Source: Thermobifida alba
GTDB taxonomy: Bacteria; Actinomycetota; Actinomycetes; Streptosporangiales; Streptosporangiaceae
Length of the DNA stretch: 64,000 bases
Assembly (NCBI RefSeq): GCF_023208015.1
Contig: NZ_CP051627.1
Coordinates: 3,640,422-3,704,421, forward strand
Direction: 5' to 3'
In this document: positions 43,909 to 54,064 of the stretch, piece by piece
Layout: each line of letters begins with the position of its first letter
How positions within the stretch are numbered: position 1 is the first letter of the stretch
Made by a program: the position numbers and the translations under genes
Notes under the pieces: model-generated
The model's database searches: none
What the model saw: only the letters and a program-made list of their open reading frames with translations
Told to the model about the DNA's origin: nothing

Positions 43909-45114
43909 TCACTTCTTGCCGGGCACCGACGTCATCGCGGTCATCGTGGGAACGGTGAATCCCGCCGGGATGACCAGGTCGTCGGGGCTCAGGTCGTGGA
44001 TCGACCGGTGACCCAGTCCGATGAGGGACTCGTCGATCCCGGCACGGAGGATCTCCAGGAGTTGGCGGACCCCGTCCTCGCCGCCCGCCGCGAGCCCCCA
44101 CAGCCACACCCGCCCCACGAGCACCGCCTTCGCCCCCATGGCCAGGGCCTTGACCACGTCACTGCCGCGGCGGACCCCGCCGTCCATCAGCACCTCGACC
44201 TGGTCGCCCACGGCCTCGACGACGCCGGGCAGCGCGCGCAGCGCCCCCGGGATGCCGTCGAGGTTGTTGCCGCCGTGGTTGGAGACGGAGATCGCGGTGG
44301 CCCCGCAGTCGACGGCCCGCCGCGCGTCGTCGGGATAGTAGACGCCCTTGACGAGGAACTCGCCGTTCCACAGGTCCCGCAGCCACCGCACGTCCTCCCA
44401 CGTGGGCAGCGGGGTCTGCGCCCACTCCACGTACGCCTGGCGGAAGGTCGGCGTGCCCTTGGCCTCGGTGTGCAGGTTGGGCGCCTTCAGGTCGGGGATG
44501 CCGTTGAGGAGGAACCGCAGCGCCCACCCGGGCCGGGAGAGCCCCATGGGCGCGAACTGCAGCAGCGTGGAGAACGTCACCCGTTCCGGGATGGTGGGGC
44601 TGCCCCAGTCGCGGCGGCTGGCGAAGGACCAGTCCAGGGTGAGGATCAGCGCCTTCGCCCCGGCCCGGCGGGCGCGTTCCACCCGCTCGGCGATGTCGTC
44701 GCGGGTCCCCACCCAGTACAGCTGGAAGAACGCCTTGGGGTTGGCCGCGGCAATGTCCTCGAAGGGCATGCTGGCGAACGAGCTCAGCCCGATGGCGGTG
44801 CCCACCGACGCCGCCGCCTTCGCCACGGCCACCTCCCCGCCGGGGTGGACGGCCTGGGCCCCCGCGGGCGAGACGATGACCGGGAAGTCGATGTCCTGCC
44901 CCAGGACGGTCGTGCTCATCTCGCGTTTGGGCGGCAGGTCCGCGGCGATGCGCGGGATCAATCCGATCTCGTCGAACGCCTGGATGTTGTCGTGCAGGGT
45001 GACCCCCTTCTCCGTTCCGGCGATGAGCGACGCGTACACCGCCGTCGGCAGACGTTTCTTCGCGCGCCGCTGCGCCTCGGCGACGGATTCCAATGGGGCA
45101 CTCGTGAACAGCAC
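43909..45114 (-). CDS. FMN-dependent alpha-hydroxy-acid dehydrogenase, MftD-like
   Basis: The 401-residue protein has a TIM-barrel flavin fold with VIVSPAGAQAVHPGG, GLSSFASMP, the SVSNHGGNNLDG catalytic-His segment and VLMDGGVRRGSDVVKALAMGA (phosphate site). End to end it closely resembles pre-mycofactocin synthase MftD (e.g. RAKKRLPTAVYASLIAGTEK at the start and GLGHRSIHDLSPDDL at the end). MftD oxidises the mycofactocin precursor. None of mftA, B, C, E or F is in the window, so it is an orphan here. GTG start after GAGGAG. An L-lactate dehydrogenase role is a weaker alternative. Confidence 0.85.
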   Translation of the reverse strand: MLFTSAPLESVAEAQRRAKKRLPTAVYASLIAGTEKGVTLHDNIQAFDEIGLIPRIAADLPPKREMSTTVLGQDIDFPVIVSPAGAQAVHPGGEVAVAKAAASVGTAIGLSSFASMPFEDIAAANPKAFFQLYWVGTRDDIAERVERARRAGAKALILTLDWSFASRRDWGSPTIPERVTFSTLLQFAPMGLSRPGWALRFLLNGIPDLKAPNLHTEAKGTPTFRQAYVEWAQTPLPTWEDVRWLRDLWNGEFLVKGVYYPDDARRAVDCGATAISVSNHGGNNLDGIPGALRALPGVVEAVGDQVEVLMDGGVRRGSDVVKALAMGAKAVLVGRVWLWGLAAGGEDGVRQLLEILRAGIDESLIGLGHRSIHDLSPDDLVIPAGFTVPTMTAMTSVPGKK

Positions 45115-45308
45115 CTGGACACACTCCTCGTCGGACTCGTTCGGACGGAAGCGGTCCGCCGCCCCGGGTGTCGGTCGACGGCGGGCCTCCCAACGGCTCG
45201 GCCCTCCGTCTAACCGGGGGGAGGAACGGACAAACCCGAAAGGGGCGGCTCCGCGACACGGGGGCGCACCTGCGGCGTGTCGCCGCAGCCGTGTCGAATA
45301 CTCGGGGC

Positions 45309-45746
45309 ATGGCGACCCTACGACGCAGTGTTGACCTGGCCGCACCGGCCGCAGAGGTCTGGGACCTCATCGGCGACTTCTCCTCGATCCACCGCTGGCA
45401 CCCGGAGGTCAGCGCCCCGGTCATGCGCGGCCCGGCCTCCCCCAACACGCCGAGAGCCGAGCGCGTCTTCGGTGAGCGGACCGAACAGGAACTGGTCGAG
45501 CGGCTCGTGGAACGGGACGAGTCGGCCCGCCGCCTCGTCTACACGATGCCGGATCCGCCATTCCCCATCACCGACCACCGGGCGGTCCTGGAGGTCGTGG
45601 AACGGGACGCGCAGCACTGCACGGTGGTCTGGACGGCGACGTTCGAGTGCTCCGCGGAGACCGCGCAGGAGTTGGAGTCCACGATGGGCGACGGCGTGTT
45701 CGCCGTGGGCCTGGACGCCCTGGCCCACCGCTACGGGCGCGGGTGA
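45309..45746 (+). CDS. SRPBCC (START-like) family protein
   Basis: The 145-residue protein starts RRSVDLAAPAAEVWDLIGDF and has HRWHPEV, then ERLVERDESARRLVYTM, then HCTVVWTATFECSAE and a closing long helix. This is the polyketide cyclase/START helix-grip fold. Members bind small lipophilic molecules. The ATG at 45309 is chosen; the upstream frame is non-coding. It is divergent from the MftD-like gene. Confidence 0.85.
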   Translation: MATLRRSVDLAAPAAEVWDLIGDFSSIHRWHPEVSAPVMRGPASPNTPRAERVFGERTEQELVERLVERDESARRLVYTMPDPPFPITDHRAVLEVVERDAQHCTVVWTATFECSAETAQELESTMGDGVFAVGLDALAHRYGRG

Positions 45747-45926
45747 CCGCGTTCCCGCCGTCCGGCACGGCAACACTCCGTCCTTTGCGAACTCATTGCC
45801 CACGCGCGTGAACCTTCGCCCCGATACGGGGGAGTTTGTGGGGTGGGACGGAACGGGAGTAAGGACGGCGCCGATCGCCATCCCGTCCCCGGCCCCGAGC
45901 AAGCCCGCGAAGGGAAAGGGAAGGCA

Positions 45927-46472
45927 ATGAACCGGACACGTTCCCGCGGCTGGATGCTCTTCGCCGCGACCCTGCTGTTCCTGACGGGAGCGGTCAATCT
46001 CATCCAGGGCATCTTCGCCCTCTTCCTGAGGGACTACCTCTTCATCACCGGAGGCGAGGCGTTCTTCTTCACCCTCACCCCCTGGGGCCTCCTGCTGGGC
46101 CTGTGGGGGCTGCTCCTGCTGGGGGCGGGCTTCGCCCTGACCAGCGGTAGGAGCTGGGCGCGCACCCTGGGTGTGGTCCTGCTCGCGATCAACGTCGTCG
46201 CGCAGCTGGCGTTCTTCGCCGCCAACCCGCTGTGGTCGCTGGTGGTCATCGCCGTTGACCTGCTGGCCATCTACGGGCTGACCGCCGGCTGGTCCTCGGC
46301 CCACGCGGCCGAGGAGGAGCGGGAGTCCGGTCGGGAGGCCGAGGACTCCTACCGCTCCGGTTACGAGGCGGGAATGCGGGAGGCTCGGGAGACCCGCGAG
46401 GAGGCTCCCTCCTCCGGCGCGTCCTCCGGCGCGCACATCCCGCAGCCGTCCCGGGGCGAGCACGCGCGCTGA
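45927..46472 (+). CDS. DUF7144-type membrane protein
   Basis: The 181-residue protein has four helices in the first 125 residues (MLFAATLLFLTGAVNLIQGIF, and others), then a charged Glu/Arg tail. The pattern (ALFLRDYLF, then TPWGLLLGLWGLLLL) fits the DUF7144 family. ATG after GGGAAGG. Upstream 180 nt is non-coding. Function unknown. Confidence 0.75.
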   Translation: MNRTRSRGWMLFAATLLFLTGAVNLIQGIFALFLRDYLFITGGEAFFFTLTPWGLLLGLWGLLLLGAGFALTSGRSWARTLGVVLLAINVVAQLAFFAANPLWSLVVIAVDLLAIYGLTAGWSSAHAAEEERESGREAEDSYRSGYEAGMREARETREEAPSSGASSGAHIPQPSRGEHAR

Positions 46473-46615
46473 GCGTGCTCGGCTCACGGCCGGGGGCACG
46501 GCAGGACGCAGCTGCCCCTGGCCTGGTCCTGGGGCCGGGACCGCCGCCGAATCCGGCCCCGTGGACATGATCGCTGCTGGCCGGGTCCACCGTGGACGCT
46601 TCCGGCGGACCGCGC

Positions 46616-47392
46616 TCAGCGCTCCCGGACCAGCAGCGGCTGGCTGACCTCGCCCAGGTGGCCGTCGGGGTCGCTCAGGGTGGCGTGGGAGACGCCGAGC
46701 CCGTCGGTGGACAGGTGGGAACGGCAGGCCAGGTGCACCCACTCGGCTTCGGGGAAGCGGCCCAGGGTGACGGTGATGGACGGCGGGATGAACAGCCACT
46801 CCGTCATCGGCAGGGCGGCGGACAGGCCGTTGGCGGAGTCCGCGACGACCAGCGTGCGGTCCAGGCCGGTGGGCTTCTCCCCCGCGATCAGGGGGATGCG
46901 GACCCGGGTCCACACGTCCGCCGCTCCGGAGGCGGTGTCGTGGCCGCCGCGGGTGAACCGCCACTCGATCGCCTCGCCGTAGCCCCAGCCGGTCAGGTCG
47001 GGCCCCTGCCCGGTCCCGGGCAGGGCGGGCGGCTGGATGCGCTCCCCGGTGGACGGGGGAGTCGGCCCGGTCGCGATCGCCCAGGCGCGCGCGACCACCG
47101 CCGGACGGTCGTCGAAGACCATCCGCGCCTCGGACAGGGCGATCCGCCGGCCCGGTCGGAGCTGGGCCACCTCGACGCGGAAGGGGCGGCGCGGGATGGC
47201 GCCGAGGAAGTCCGCCGAGATCCGGGCCAGCCGCATGCCGGGGCCGGCGGCCTCGTCGAGGAGGTGTCCCAGCAGCGCCGTGGGCGGGCCGCCGTGCTGG
47301 GCTCCGGGGTCCCAGGGGCTCTCGGTGGCGCGGGTCGGCTCGTAGCGGTCGTCGCCGAGGGGCAGGTAGAAGGCTTCCGCCGGTTCACTCAT
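46616..47392 (-). CDS. acyl-CoA thioesterase-like (double hot-dog) protein
   Basis: The 258-residue protein has two hot-dog halves: QHGGPPTALLGHLLDEAAGPGM with its conserved Gly-Gly, and the C-terminal half VHLACRSHLSTDGLGVSHATLSD. This is the layout of TesB-like thioesterase family proteins, which hydrolyse acyl-CoA. A 17-nt inverted repeat (47451-47467) lies upstream, possibly a TetR-type operator. Substrate unknown. Confidence 0.85.
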   Translation of the reverse strand: MSEPAEAFYLPLGDDRYEPTRATESPWDPGAQHGGPPTALLGHLLDEAAGPGMRLARISADFLGAIPRRPFRVEVAQLRPGRRIALSEARMVFDDRPAVVARAWAIATGPTPPSTGERIQPPALPGTGQGPDLTGWGYGEAIEWRFTRGGHDTASGAADVWTRVRIPLIAGEKPTGLDRTLVVADSANGLSAALPMTEWLFIPPSITVTLGRFPEAEWVHLACRSHLSTDGLGVSHATLSDPDGHLGEVSQPLLVRER

Positions 47393-47450
47393 GGCTCAGT
47401 CCTCGCAGGGGCGGTGCGGTCGGGGCGGAGGGGCATGACACCCAGAGATT

Positions 47451-47467
47451 ACCGAATCCGATTCGGT
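47451..47467. promoter_or_regulatory. inverted repeat operator candidate
   Basis: ACCGAATCCGATTCGGT is a perfect 8+1+8 inverted repeat in the 140-nt gap upstream of the thioesterase gene. The shape is TetR-like, but no regulator gene is adjacent. Confidence 0.5.
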
Positions 47468-47534
47468 TTCGACTGGAGCGGGGGTGCCCCGTCACCCCCC
47501 GTGCGCCGGTCAGCCACCGCACCGGACCCCCGGC

Positions 47535-48608
47535 TCACTCCGCGAGGAAGCGCGCGACGTCGGCCGCCTCGGTCCCGACCGCCTCCCCCACCGGCTCGGA
47601 CGGCGGCTCGAAGAACGTGGTCCCCACCTCCCCGCCGGTGCGCCACCACGTCCCGACCACGCGGCCGTCCACGACGACGGCGGGGCGGATCTGCCCCCCG
47701 CCCGGCCACACCGCCCGTTCGCGCCCCGGCGGCACCGCCAGCGTCCGGTCGCGCCAGCCGACCAGGTAGTCGTCGTAAGCGGGCAGCAGCCGCACGTCCC
47801 CGGGGCCGCCGGCGCGCCCGGCCGCCGCGATCTCGTCGGCGCGTTCCGCGGGCAGCGCGTACGGCTTTCCGTCGACGGTGACCTCGACGGTGTCGAGAGT
47901 CCGCCACGCGGCCCGGGCGACGGCGGCGGGCAGCCCCGACCAGTGGACGAAGTCGGCGAGGGACGCCGGGGCGTGCGCGGCGAGGTAGCGGCCGGCCAGG
48001 CGGGCCGCCGCCTCCTCCCGGTCCCACCCCGGACCGGGACCGGGAACCCAGTCGTCCAAAGCGACGTAGGCGGGTTCGCCGTCGCGGACCGGCCCCTGAC
48101 AGATCCGCCCGGCCAGCGCGTTGCGCCGGATCAGGTGGAACGCGGCCTGCCCGGCGGCGGGCACCCCGGCCGCGGTGAGCAGCCCGGCCAGCTCGGCACG
48201 GGTGCGCGGACGTTCGGCGACCGCGTCCGAGACGAGGGCGTCGGCGCGGGACAGCAGGGGCTCGTCCAACCCCAGTTCGGCGCAGCGGCGGCGGCTCGCC
48301 GCGAGGAACACCGGTCCGAGGAGGGCGAGCAGCCAGCGCACGTCGGCAGCGGGCACCAGGTGGAGGGTGCCGCGCAGGAACCAGCCGCGCACCACCGTCC
48401 GGTCGGTCCCGACGGCACGAGCCACGTCGCTGAGGCGGGCGTCCGCCGCGCGGGCGCGCAGCCCCAGCGCGGCGGCGGTGGCGTCCTGCGCCTGCACCGT
48501 GAGGATCCGGTCGAGCACCCGGACGGGGTCGCGCTCGCGCTCCCCGAGCAGCAGTTGCGCGGCGGCGCGCAGACGACGGGCGGAGGCGGCGGTGAGAGCG
48601 GGAGTCAT
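47535..48608 (-). CDS. winged-helix DNA-binding protein, AlkZ/YcaQ-like
   Basis: The 357-residue protein has RVLDRILTVQAQDATAAALGL. The QAQ motif is the catalytic signature of AlkZ-type DNA glycosylases that unhook crosslinks. Winged-helix repeats follow (VRGWFLRGTLHLVPAADVRWLL, AYDDYLVGWRDR). Proteins of this group are scattered in actinomycetes; only some are shown to be glycosylases. ATG at 48608; the upstream part of the frame is not coding. No neighbour suggests a pathway. Confidence 0.82.
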   Translation of the reverse strand: MTPALTAASARRLRAAAQLLLGERERDPVRVLDRILTVQAQDATAAALGLRARAADARLSDVARAVGTDRTVVRGWFLRGTLHLVPAADVRWLLALLGPVFLAASRRRCAELGLDEPLLSRADALVSDAVAERPRTRAELAGLLTAAGVPAAGQAAFHLIRRNALAGRICQGPVRDGEPAYVALDDWVPGPGPGWDREEAAARLAGRYLAAHAPASLADFVHWSGLPAAVARAAWRTLDTVEVTVDGKPYALPAERADEIAAAGRAGGPGDVRLLPAYDDYLVGWRDRTLAVPPGRERAVWPGGGQIRPAVVVDGRVVGTWWRTGGEVGTTFFEPPSEPVGEAVGTEAADVARFLAE

Positions 48609-48719
48609 GGGGTCTTGGTACACCGCGGTACCGTCACCGAAACCGTCCGGCGGTCCCGCTTCCGACACCGCAGCGGCCGGCGCCCCCGCCGCCGCGGTGC
48701 GCGGACGGCCCCGTCGAGG

Positions 48720-49805
48720 TCAGGCCAGCGCCTCCCGGGTCTCCCCGGCGATCTGGAGGTCCTCGCGGGCGGCGACCACGAACACCCGCACCCGGGAGCC
48801 CTCGGCGGTCAGCTCCGCGTCCGGCACCGCGGTCCGGTCGGCCTCCTCGTCCACGCGGACGCCCAGGAAGCCGAGCCCGGCCGCCGCCCCCGACCGCACC
48901 ACGGGCTGGTGCTCGCCCACGCCCCCGGTGAACACCAGGGTGTCCAGGCCGTCCAGGGCCGAGGCCATCGCGGCGACCTTGCCGCGCAGCCGGTACAGGT
49001 ACACGTCCACGGCCAGCCGCGCCTCGGCGTCGCCCGTCTCGGCGCGCTTCACCACCTCCCGCAGGTCGGCGGTGCCCGCCAGTCCGGCCAGGCCGCTGCG
49101 GTGGGTGAGACCGTGGTCCAGCTCCTCGTAGGTGAGCCGCCCCTCGCGCAGCAGCCACAGCATCAGGCCGGGGTCCACGTCCCCCGCGCGGGTGGCCATC
49201 ACCAGGCCCTCCAACGGGGTGAACCCCATGGTGGTGGCCACGCAGCGCCCGTCGCGCACCGCCGCCAGCGACGCGCCCGCGCCCAGGTGGGCGGTGACCA
49301 CCCGGCCCGGGTCGCCGCCCACCAGCTCGGCGGCGCGGCGGGCCGCGTACGCGTGCGACAGCCCGTGGAACCCGTAGCGGCGCAGCGTGAACCGCTTCCG
49401 CCACGGGGCGGGCAGCGCGTACGTGGCCGCCGCCTCCGGCAGGGTGCTGTGGAACGTGGTGTCGAAGCACGCCACCTGCGGCACCCCGGGCAGCAGGTCG
49501 CGGAGCGTGTCGACCGCGGCCAGCGCCTGCGGCTGGTGCAGCGGCGCCAGTTCCGTCAGCGACCGCAGCGTCCGGCGCACCCGGTCGTCGATGCGCACCG
49601 CCGACCGGTAGGCCGTGCCGCCGTGCACCACCCGGTGCCCCACCGCGTCGCAGGGGCCGAGGGAGCGCAGCGCCCGGACCACCTGGTCGGCGGGCAGGCG
49701 GCCGTCGACGACGGCGAGGTCGTACCGGTCCAGCAGCGTGTCGTCGGCGTCCAGCAGCCGGAGTTTGACGCTGGTGGACCCGGTGTTGACCACGAGGACC
49801 CGCAT
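48720..49805 (-). CDS. ackA: acetate kinase
   Basis: The 361-residue enzyme makes ATP from acetyl phosphate. VLVVNTGSTSVKLRLL is the N-terminal phosphate loop, GHRVVHGGTAYRS and ACFDTTFHSTLP the substrate site, RRYGFHGLSHAYAA the second and VVTAHLGAGASLAAVRDG the ATP loop. Slightly shorter than the E. coli enzyme. The ATG overlaps the phosphoketolase stop (TGATG), so the pair is coupled. Confidence 0.95.
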   Translation of the reverse strand: MRVLVVNTGSTSVKLRLLDADDTLLDRYDLAVVDGRLPADQVVRALRSLGPCDAVGHRVVHGGTAYRSAVRIDDRVRRTLRSLTELAPLHQPQALAAVDTLRDLLPGVPQVACFDTTFHSTLPEAAATYALPAPWRKRFTLRRYGFHGLSHAYAARRAAELVGGDPGRVVTAHLGAGASLAAVRDGRCVATTMGFTPLEGLVMATRAGDVDPGLMLWLLREGRLTYEELDHGLTHRSGLAGLAGTADLREVVKRAETGDAEARLAVDVYLYRLRGKVAAMASALDGLDTLVFTGGVGEHQPVVRSGAAAGLGFLGVRVDEEADRTAVPDAELTAEGSRVRVFVVAAREDLQIAGETREALA

Positions 49806-52183
49806 CAGTGCTCCCACACCCAGTCGCGGATGTCGGGCGCGTCCTCGCCGTACTCGCGGGTGTACGCGCGGCAGCGCAGCCGCTCGTCCCGCATATGCTG
49901 GCGCAGCCCCGCCGCACGCACGCCCAGTCCCGGCACCCGGTCGATCACGTCCATCACCAGGTGGAAGCGGTCCAGGTCGTTGAGCATCACCATGTCGAAC
50001 GGCGTCGTGGTGGTGCCTTCCTCCTTGTAGCCGCGCACGTGCAGGTTGGGGTGCCCGGCGCGGCGGTAGGTGAGCCGGTGGATCAGCCACGGATAGCCGT
50101 GGAACGCGAAGATGACCGGCCTGTCACGGGTGAACAGGGTGTCGTACTCGCGGTCGGTCATGGCGTGCGGGTGCTCGCCCTCGTTGCTCAACCGCATCAG
50201 GTCCACCACGTTGACCACGCGCACCCGCAGCTCCGGCAGGTGGCGGCGGAGCAGGTCGGCGGCGGCCAGCGTCTCCAGGGTGGGCACGTCCCCGGCGCAG
50301 GCCAGCACCACGTCGGGTGCGGCGCCGTCCTCGGAGCCCGCCCACTCCCACAGGCCCGCCCCCCGCGCGCAGTGCGCGACCGCCGCGTCCATCGGCAGGT
50401 AGTTGAACTGCGGCTGCTTGCCCGCGACGACCACGTTGACGTAGTTCCGCGAGCGCAGGCAGTGGTCCACGGTGGACAGCAGGGTGTTGCTGTCCGGCGG
50501 CAGGTACACCCGGACGATCTCCGGCTTCTTGTTGACCACGTGGTCGATGAAACCGGGGTCCTGGTGGCTGAACCCGTTGTGGTCCTGCCGCCACACGTGC
50601 GAGCTGAGCAGGTAGTTCAACGAGGCCACCGGACGCCGCCACGGCAGGTCGCGGGAGACCTTCAACCACTTGGCGTGCTGGTTGAACATCGAGTCGACGA
50701 TGTGGATGAACGCCTCGTAGGAGTTGAACAGGCCGTGCCGCCCGGTCAGCAGGTAGCCCTCCAGCCAGCCCTGGCACAGCTGCTCGTTGAGGACCTCCAT
50801 GACCCGCCCGTCGGGGGAGAGCTGCCGGTCGACGGGCAGGCGGCCGGTGGTCCAGGCCCGGTCGGTGGCCTCGAAGACCGCGTCGAGCCGGTTGGACCGG
50901 GTCTCGTCGGGGCCCATGATCCGGAAGTTGCGCGGGTTGGCGGCGACGACGTCGCACAGGAAACCTCCCAGCACCCGTGTGGCCTCCGCCTTCTCCACCC
51001 CGGGGCGGGTCACCTGCACGGCGTGGTCGCGGAGGTCCGGCAGGAGGAGGTCGCGCAGCAGCAGGCCGCCGTTGGCGTGCGGGCTGCCGCTGATGCGGCG
51101 TTCGGGGCGCGGTACCACGGCGGTGGTCCCGGGGCGGGGCGCGCCGTCGTCGTCGAACAGCTCCCCGGGCCGGTAGCCGCGCAGCCACTCCTCCAGTTGG
51201 CGCAGGTGTTCGGGGTTCTCCCGGGGGGCGGCGAGCGGCACCTGGTGGGACCGCCAGGTGTTCTCCACCGGCTGCCCGTCCACCGTCCGGGGGCCGGTCC
51301 AGCCCTTGGGGGTGCGCAGGACGATCATGGGCCAGCGCACGTTCTCGACACTGCTGCCGCTGTGCCGGGCGCGGAACCGGATCGTGTCGATGCGTTCCAG
51401 ACAGGAGGCGAGGGCCCCGGCCATCGACCGGTGCACGGTGTCCGGGTCGTCGCCCGCGACCACGTGCGGTGCGTAGCCGTGGCCGCGCAGCTGGGCGAGC
51501 AGGTCCTCCTCGGGGATGCGGGCCGGTACGGTCGGTCCGGCGATCTTGTAGCCGTTGAGGTGCAGGATCGGCAGGACCGCGCCGTCGCGCACCGGGTTGA
51601 GGAAGCGGACCGACTGCCAGCTCCCGGACAGCGCTCCGGTCTCGGCCTCGCCGTCGCCGACGACGGCGGCGACCACCAGGTCGGGGTTGTCGAAGGCCGC
51701 GCCGAAGGCGTGGGCGAGCGCGTAGCCGAGTTCGCCGCCCTCGTGGATGGAGCCGGGCGTCTCCGGGGCGGCGTGGCTGGGAACGCCGCCGGGGAAGGAG
51801 AACTGGCGGAACAGGCGGCGCATGCCCGCGGCGTCCCGGCCGACGTCGGGGTAGACCTCGGAGTAGACGCCGTCCAGCCACGCCGTGGCGACGGCCGCGG
51901 GCCCGCCGTGCCCGGGGCCGACGATCCACATCAGTTCGGTGTCGCGGCGGCGGACCTGGTGGTTGAGGTGCGCGTAGACGAAGGTGAGGCCGGGCGTGGT
52001 GCCCCAGTGGCCGAGCAGCCGCGGCTTGATGTGCCCGGGGGCGAGCGGTTCGCGCAGCAGCGGGTTGTCCAGCAGGTAGATCTGGCCGACGGACAGGTAG
52101 TTCGCGGCCCGCCAGTACCGGTCGATCTCGTGGAGTTCGGCGGCGGTGAGGTTCTGGCGGGGAACCGACTCGGTCGCGGTCAT
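49805..52183 (-). CDS. xfp: phosphoketolase
   Basis: The 792-residue thiamine diphosphate enzyme splits xylulose-5-P (or fructose-6-P) with phosphate to acetyl phosphate. Seen: [36 protein letters not shown] (ThDP motif GDG), [12 protein letters not shown], and an [17 protein letters not shown] Xfp signature. With ackA it forms the phosphoketolase shunt from pentose phosphate to acetate and ATP, a by-pass of lower glycolysis. ATG start; divergent from the SDR gene. Confidence 0.96.
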   Translation of the reverse strand: MTATESVPRQNLTAAELHEIDRYWRAANYLSVGQIYLLDNPLLREPLAPGHIKPRLLGHWGTTPGLTFVYAHLNHQVRRRDTELMWIVGPGHGGPAAVATAWLDGVYSEVYPDVGRDAAGMRRLFRQFSFPGGVPSHAAPETPGSIHEGGELGYALAHAFGAAFDNPDLVVAAVVGDGEAETGALSGSWQSVRFLNPVRDGAVLPILHLNGYKIAGPTVPARIPEEDLLAQLRGHGYAPHVVAGDDPDTVHRSMAGALASCLERIDTIRFRARHSGSSVENVRWPMIVLRTPKGWTGPRTVDGQPVENTWRSHQVPLAAPRENPEHLRQLEEWLRGYRPGELFDDDGAPRPGTTAVVPRPERRISGSPHANGGLLLRDLLLPDLRDHAVQVTRPGVEKAEATRVLGGFLCDVVAANPRNFRIMGPDETRSNRLDAVFEATDRAWTTGRLPVDRQLSPDGRVMEVLNEQLCQGWLEGYLLTGRHGLFNSYEAFIHIVDSMFNQHAKWLKVSRDLPWRRPVASLNYLLSSHVWRQDHNGFSHQDPGFIDHVVNKKPEIVRVYLPPDSNTLLSTVDHCLRSRNYVNVVVAGKQPQFNYLPMDAAVAHCARGAGLWEWAGSEDGAAPDVVLACAGDVPTLETLAAADLLRRHLPELRVRVVNVVDLMRLSNEGEHPHAMTDREYDTLFTRDRPVIFAFHGYPWLIHRLTYRRAGHPNLHVRGYKEEGTTTTPFDMVMLNDLDRFHLVMDVIDRVPGLGVRAAGLRQHMRDERLRCRAYTREYGEDAPDIRDWVWEH

Positions 52184-52326
52184 ACGGCTTCCCTCGGATC
52201 GGTGGACATCACCTCGTTCACTACCGCCGCCCCGGTGTTCTATGCGGTTCCGGCTCCCCGCACGGGACCCGCCGCACCACGGAAAACGGGATGCGCGCGG
52301 CGGGGGTGCTGCGCGACAGTCTCCCC

Positions 52327-53169
52327 ATGGACAACGACGATCTGGTTCCGGTCGCCCGTCCCACGGTCGAGGAACTGGCCCGTGACCCGCTTCCGCTGCG
52401 CGGCCGCGTCGCCCTGGTCACCGGGGTGAGCCGGCGCGAGGGCATCGGGTACGCGGTGGCGCGGCGGCTCGCGGCCTACGGGGCGAGCGTGTTCTGCCAC
52501 CACTACCGGCCGCACGATGAGGAGCAGCCGTGGGGCGGCGACGACGTGGCCGCGGTGCTCGCGGGGGTGCGCCGGGCGCTGGCCGCTCCCGGCGCGCGGG
52601 TGGCCGACCTCTCGGCGGACCTGGCCGAGGTGGACGCGCCGCGCCGGGTGGTGGCCGCGGCGGCCGCCGAGTTCGGGCACGTGGACATCCTCGTGGCCAA
52701 CCACGCGCGCAGCGGCGGCGACGGCCGCCTGTCCGAGGTGGACGCGGCGATGCTGGACGCGCACTGGGCCGTGAACACCCGTTCCGCGCTGCTGCTGGCC
52801 AAGGAGTTCGCCGCCCGGCACGACGGCCGCGCGGGCGGCCGGGTGGTCTTCCTGACCTCCGGCCAGGTGCGTGGTCCGATGCCCGATGAGATCTGCTACG
52901 CCGCCGCCAAGGGCGCGCTGGCCGCGATCACGCCGAGCGTCGCCGCCGGACTGTCCCGGAGCGGCATCACCGTGAACACGGTCAACCCCGGGCCGGTGCA
53001 GACCGGCTACCTCACCGGGGAGCTGCTGGACCGGCTGCGGCCGATGCTGCCGTTCGGCCGCTGCGGGTTCCCCGACGACCCGGCGCGGCTCATCGCGTGG
53101 CTGGCCACCGACGAGGCGCGGTGGATCACCGGTCAGGTCATCAGCAGTGAGGGAGGTTTCACCTACTGA
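52327..53169 (+). CDS. short-chain dehydrogenase/reductase
   Basis: The protein has about 280 residues. [19 protein letters not shown] is the cofactor glycine motif, followed by ANHARSG (NAG-like), FLTSGQVRG (catalytic Ser region) and CYAAAKGAL (YxxxK), with [10 protein letters not shown] and a closing [15 protein letters not shown] typical of 3-oxoacyl-ACP-reductase-like SDRs. It has an early 26-residue extension. The ATG at 52327 is chosen over 52291. Substrate unknown. Confidence 0.88.
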   Translation: MDNDDLVPVARPTVEELARDPLPLRGRVALVTGVSRREGIGYAVARRLAAYGASVFCHHYRPHDEEQPWGGDDVAAVLAGVRRALAAPGARVADLSADLAEVDAPRRVVAAAAAEFGHVDILVANHARSGGDGRLSEVDAAMLDAHWAVNTRSALLLAKEFAARHDGRAGGRVVFLTSGQVRGPMPDEICYAAAKGALAAITPSVAAGLSRSGITVNTVNPGPVQTGYLTGELLDRLRPMLPFGRCGFPDDPARLIAWLATDEARWITGQVISSEGGFTY

Positions 53170-53244
53170 CGTCGCCGTCCGCGGCGGGAGGGGGGCCGTG
53201 ACCTCCCGGGGCCCCTTCCCGGTGAGGATCACCGTGAGCGATCC

Positions 53245-53273
53245 TTGACAAGTCGCCCCCGAGTGGCGAATGC
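53245..53273 (+). promoter_or_regulatory. candidate sigma-70 type promoter
   Basis: TTGACA (53245-53250), 17-nt spacer, GAATGC (53268-53273), about 40 nt before the start codon at 53314. Confidence 0.45.
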
Positions 53274-53313
53274 TCACCAAACGTCCGCTTTCCCTCCCGC
53301 ACGGAGCGTAGTC

Positions 53314-53955
53314 TTGAACGAATTCCTCCTCGTCCTGGCGGGTGGCGCCGTCAGTCTGGTGACCAGCGCCACCGTCACCTGGTTGCAGGGGCGCTACGCC
53401 CGCAGGGCGGAGACGCGGTCGGCGTCACGCACCGCCACCCGGCAACTGACCAGTCTGCTCATCGCGCAGCGCGACGCCCCCGAGGGCACTCCGTCGACCA
53501 CCGCGCTCGCCGAGGCCGAACTGCTCGCGGCGACCATCACCGCACGCCGCCCCCGCGAGGCCGTGCAGGAGGTGATCCGCCTGCTCCGCGAGTGCGACCT
53601 GCCGGAGTTGGAGCAGCTCAGCGGGGTGCCCGCCGCGCGGGCCCGGCAGATCCTGTGCGACCACGGGCTGGCGGTCCTCGGCGCGCACCTGCGCGGCGAC
53701 CGGCTGCCGCAGGCGCCCGAGACCGTCCGCAGTATGCGCAGCGTCGAGAACGAGGCGTTGAACATCCGCGCGGGCGTCGTCTCCTCGGCTCCCCGGCCCG
53801 CGGAGGACACCAACGGCTTCCTGCCCCCCGAGCCCGCCGAGGAGCCGCCGGCCGCGGACACCGCCGAGGTCCCCACCCGGAAGGTGCGCAGCCGACCGCG
53901 CAGCACCCGCAAGAGCACCGCCAAGGACACCAAGGACTCCGACCCGCTGGACTGA
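53314..53955 (+). CDS. single-pass membrane protein of unknown function
   Basis: The 213-residue protein starts at a TTG with GGAG 8 nt upstream. One N-terminal membrane helix (about 3-22) is followed by a basic, helical cytoplasmic domain (AETRSASRTATRQLTSLLIA) and a Pro/Lys-rich tail (about 150-213). No family is recognised. Reading the N-terminus outside would give a type I-like anchor with a disordered tail. Confidence 0.65.
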   Translation: MNEFLLVLAGGAVSLVTSATVTWLQGRYARRAETRSASRTATRQLTSLLIAQRDAPEGTPSTTALAEAELLAATITARRPREAVQEVIRLLRECDLPELEQLSGVPAARARQILCDHGLAVLGAHLRGDRLPQAPETVRSMRSVENEALNIRAGVVSSAPRPAEDTNGFLPPEPAEEPPAADTAEVPTRKVRSRPRSTRKSTAKDTKDSDPLD

Positions 53956-54064
53956 GCCGGCGCGGCCCGTCGGCTCCGCCGGCCGGCCGTCCCACCGGCC
54001 CCTCCGCTGTTTCACAGCCCGCCGTCACGGGAAACCGGGGAGACGGCGGACCAGGGAGGCGGTC

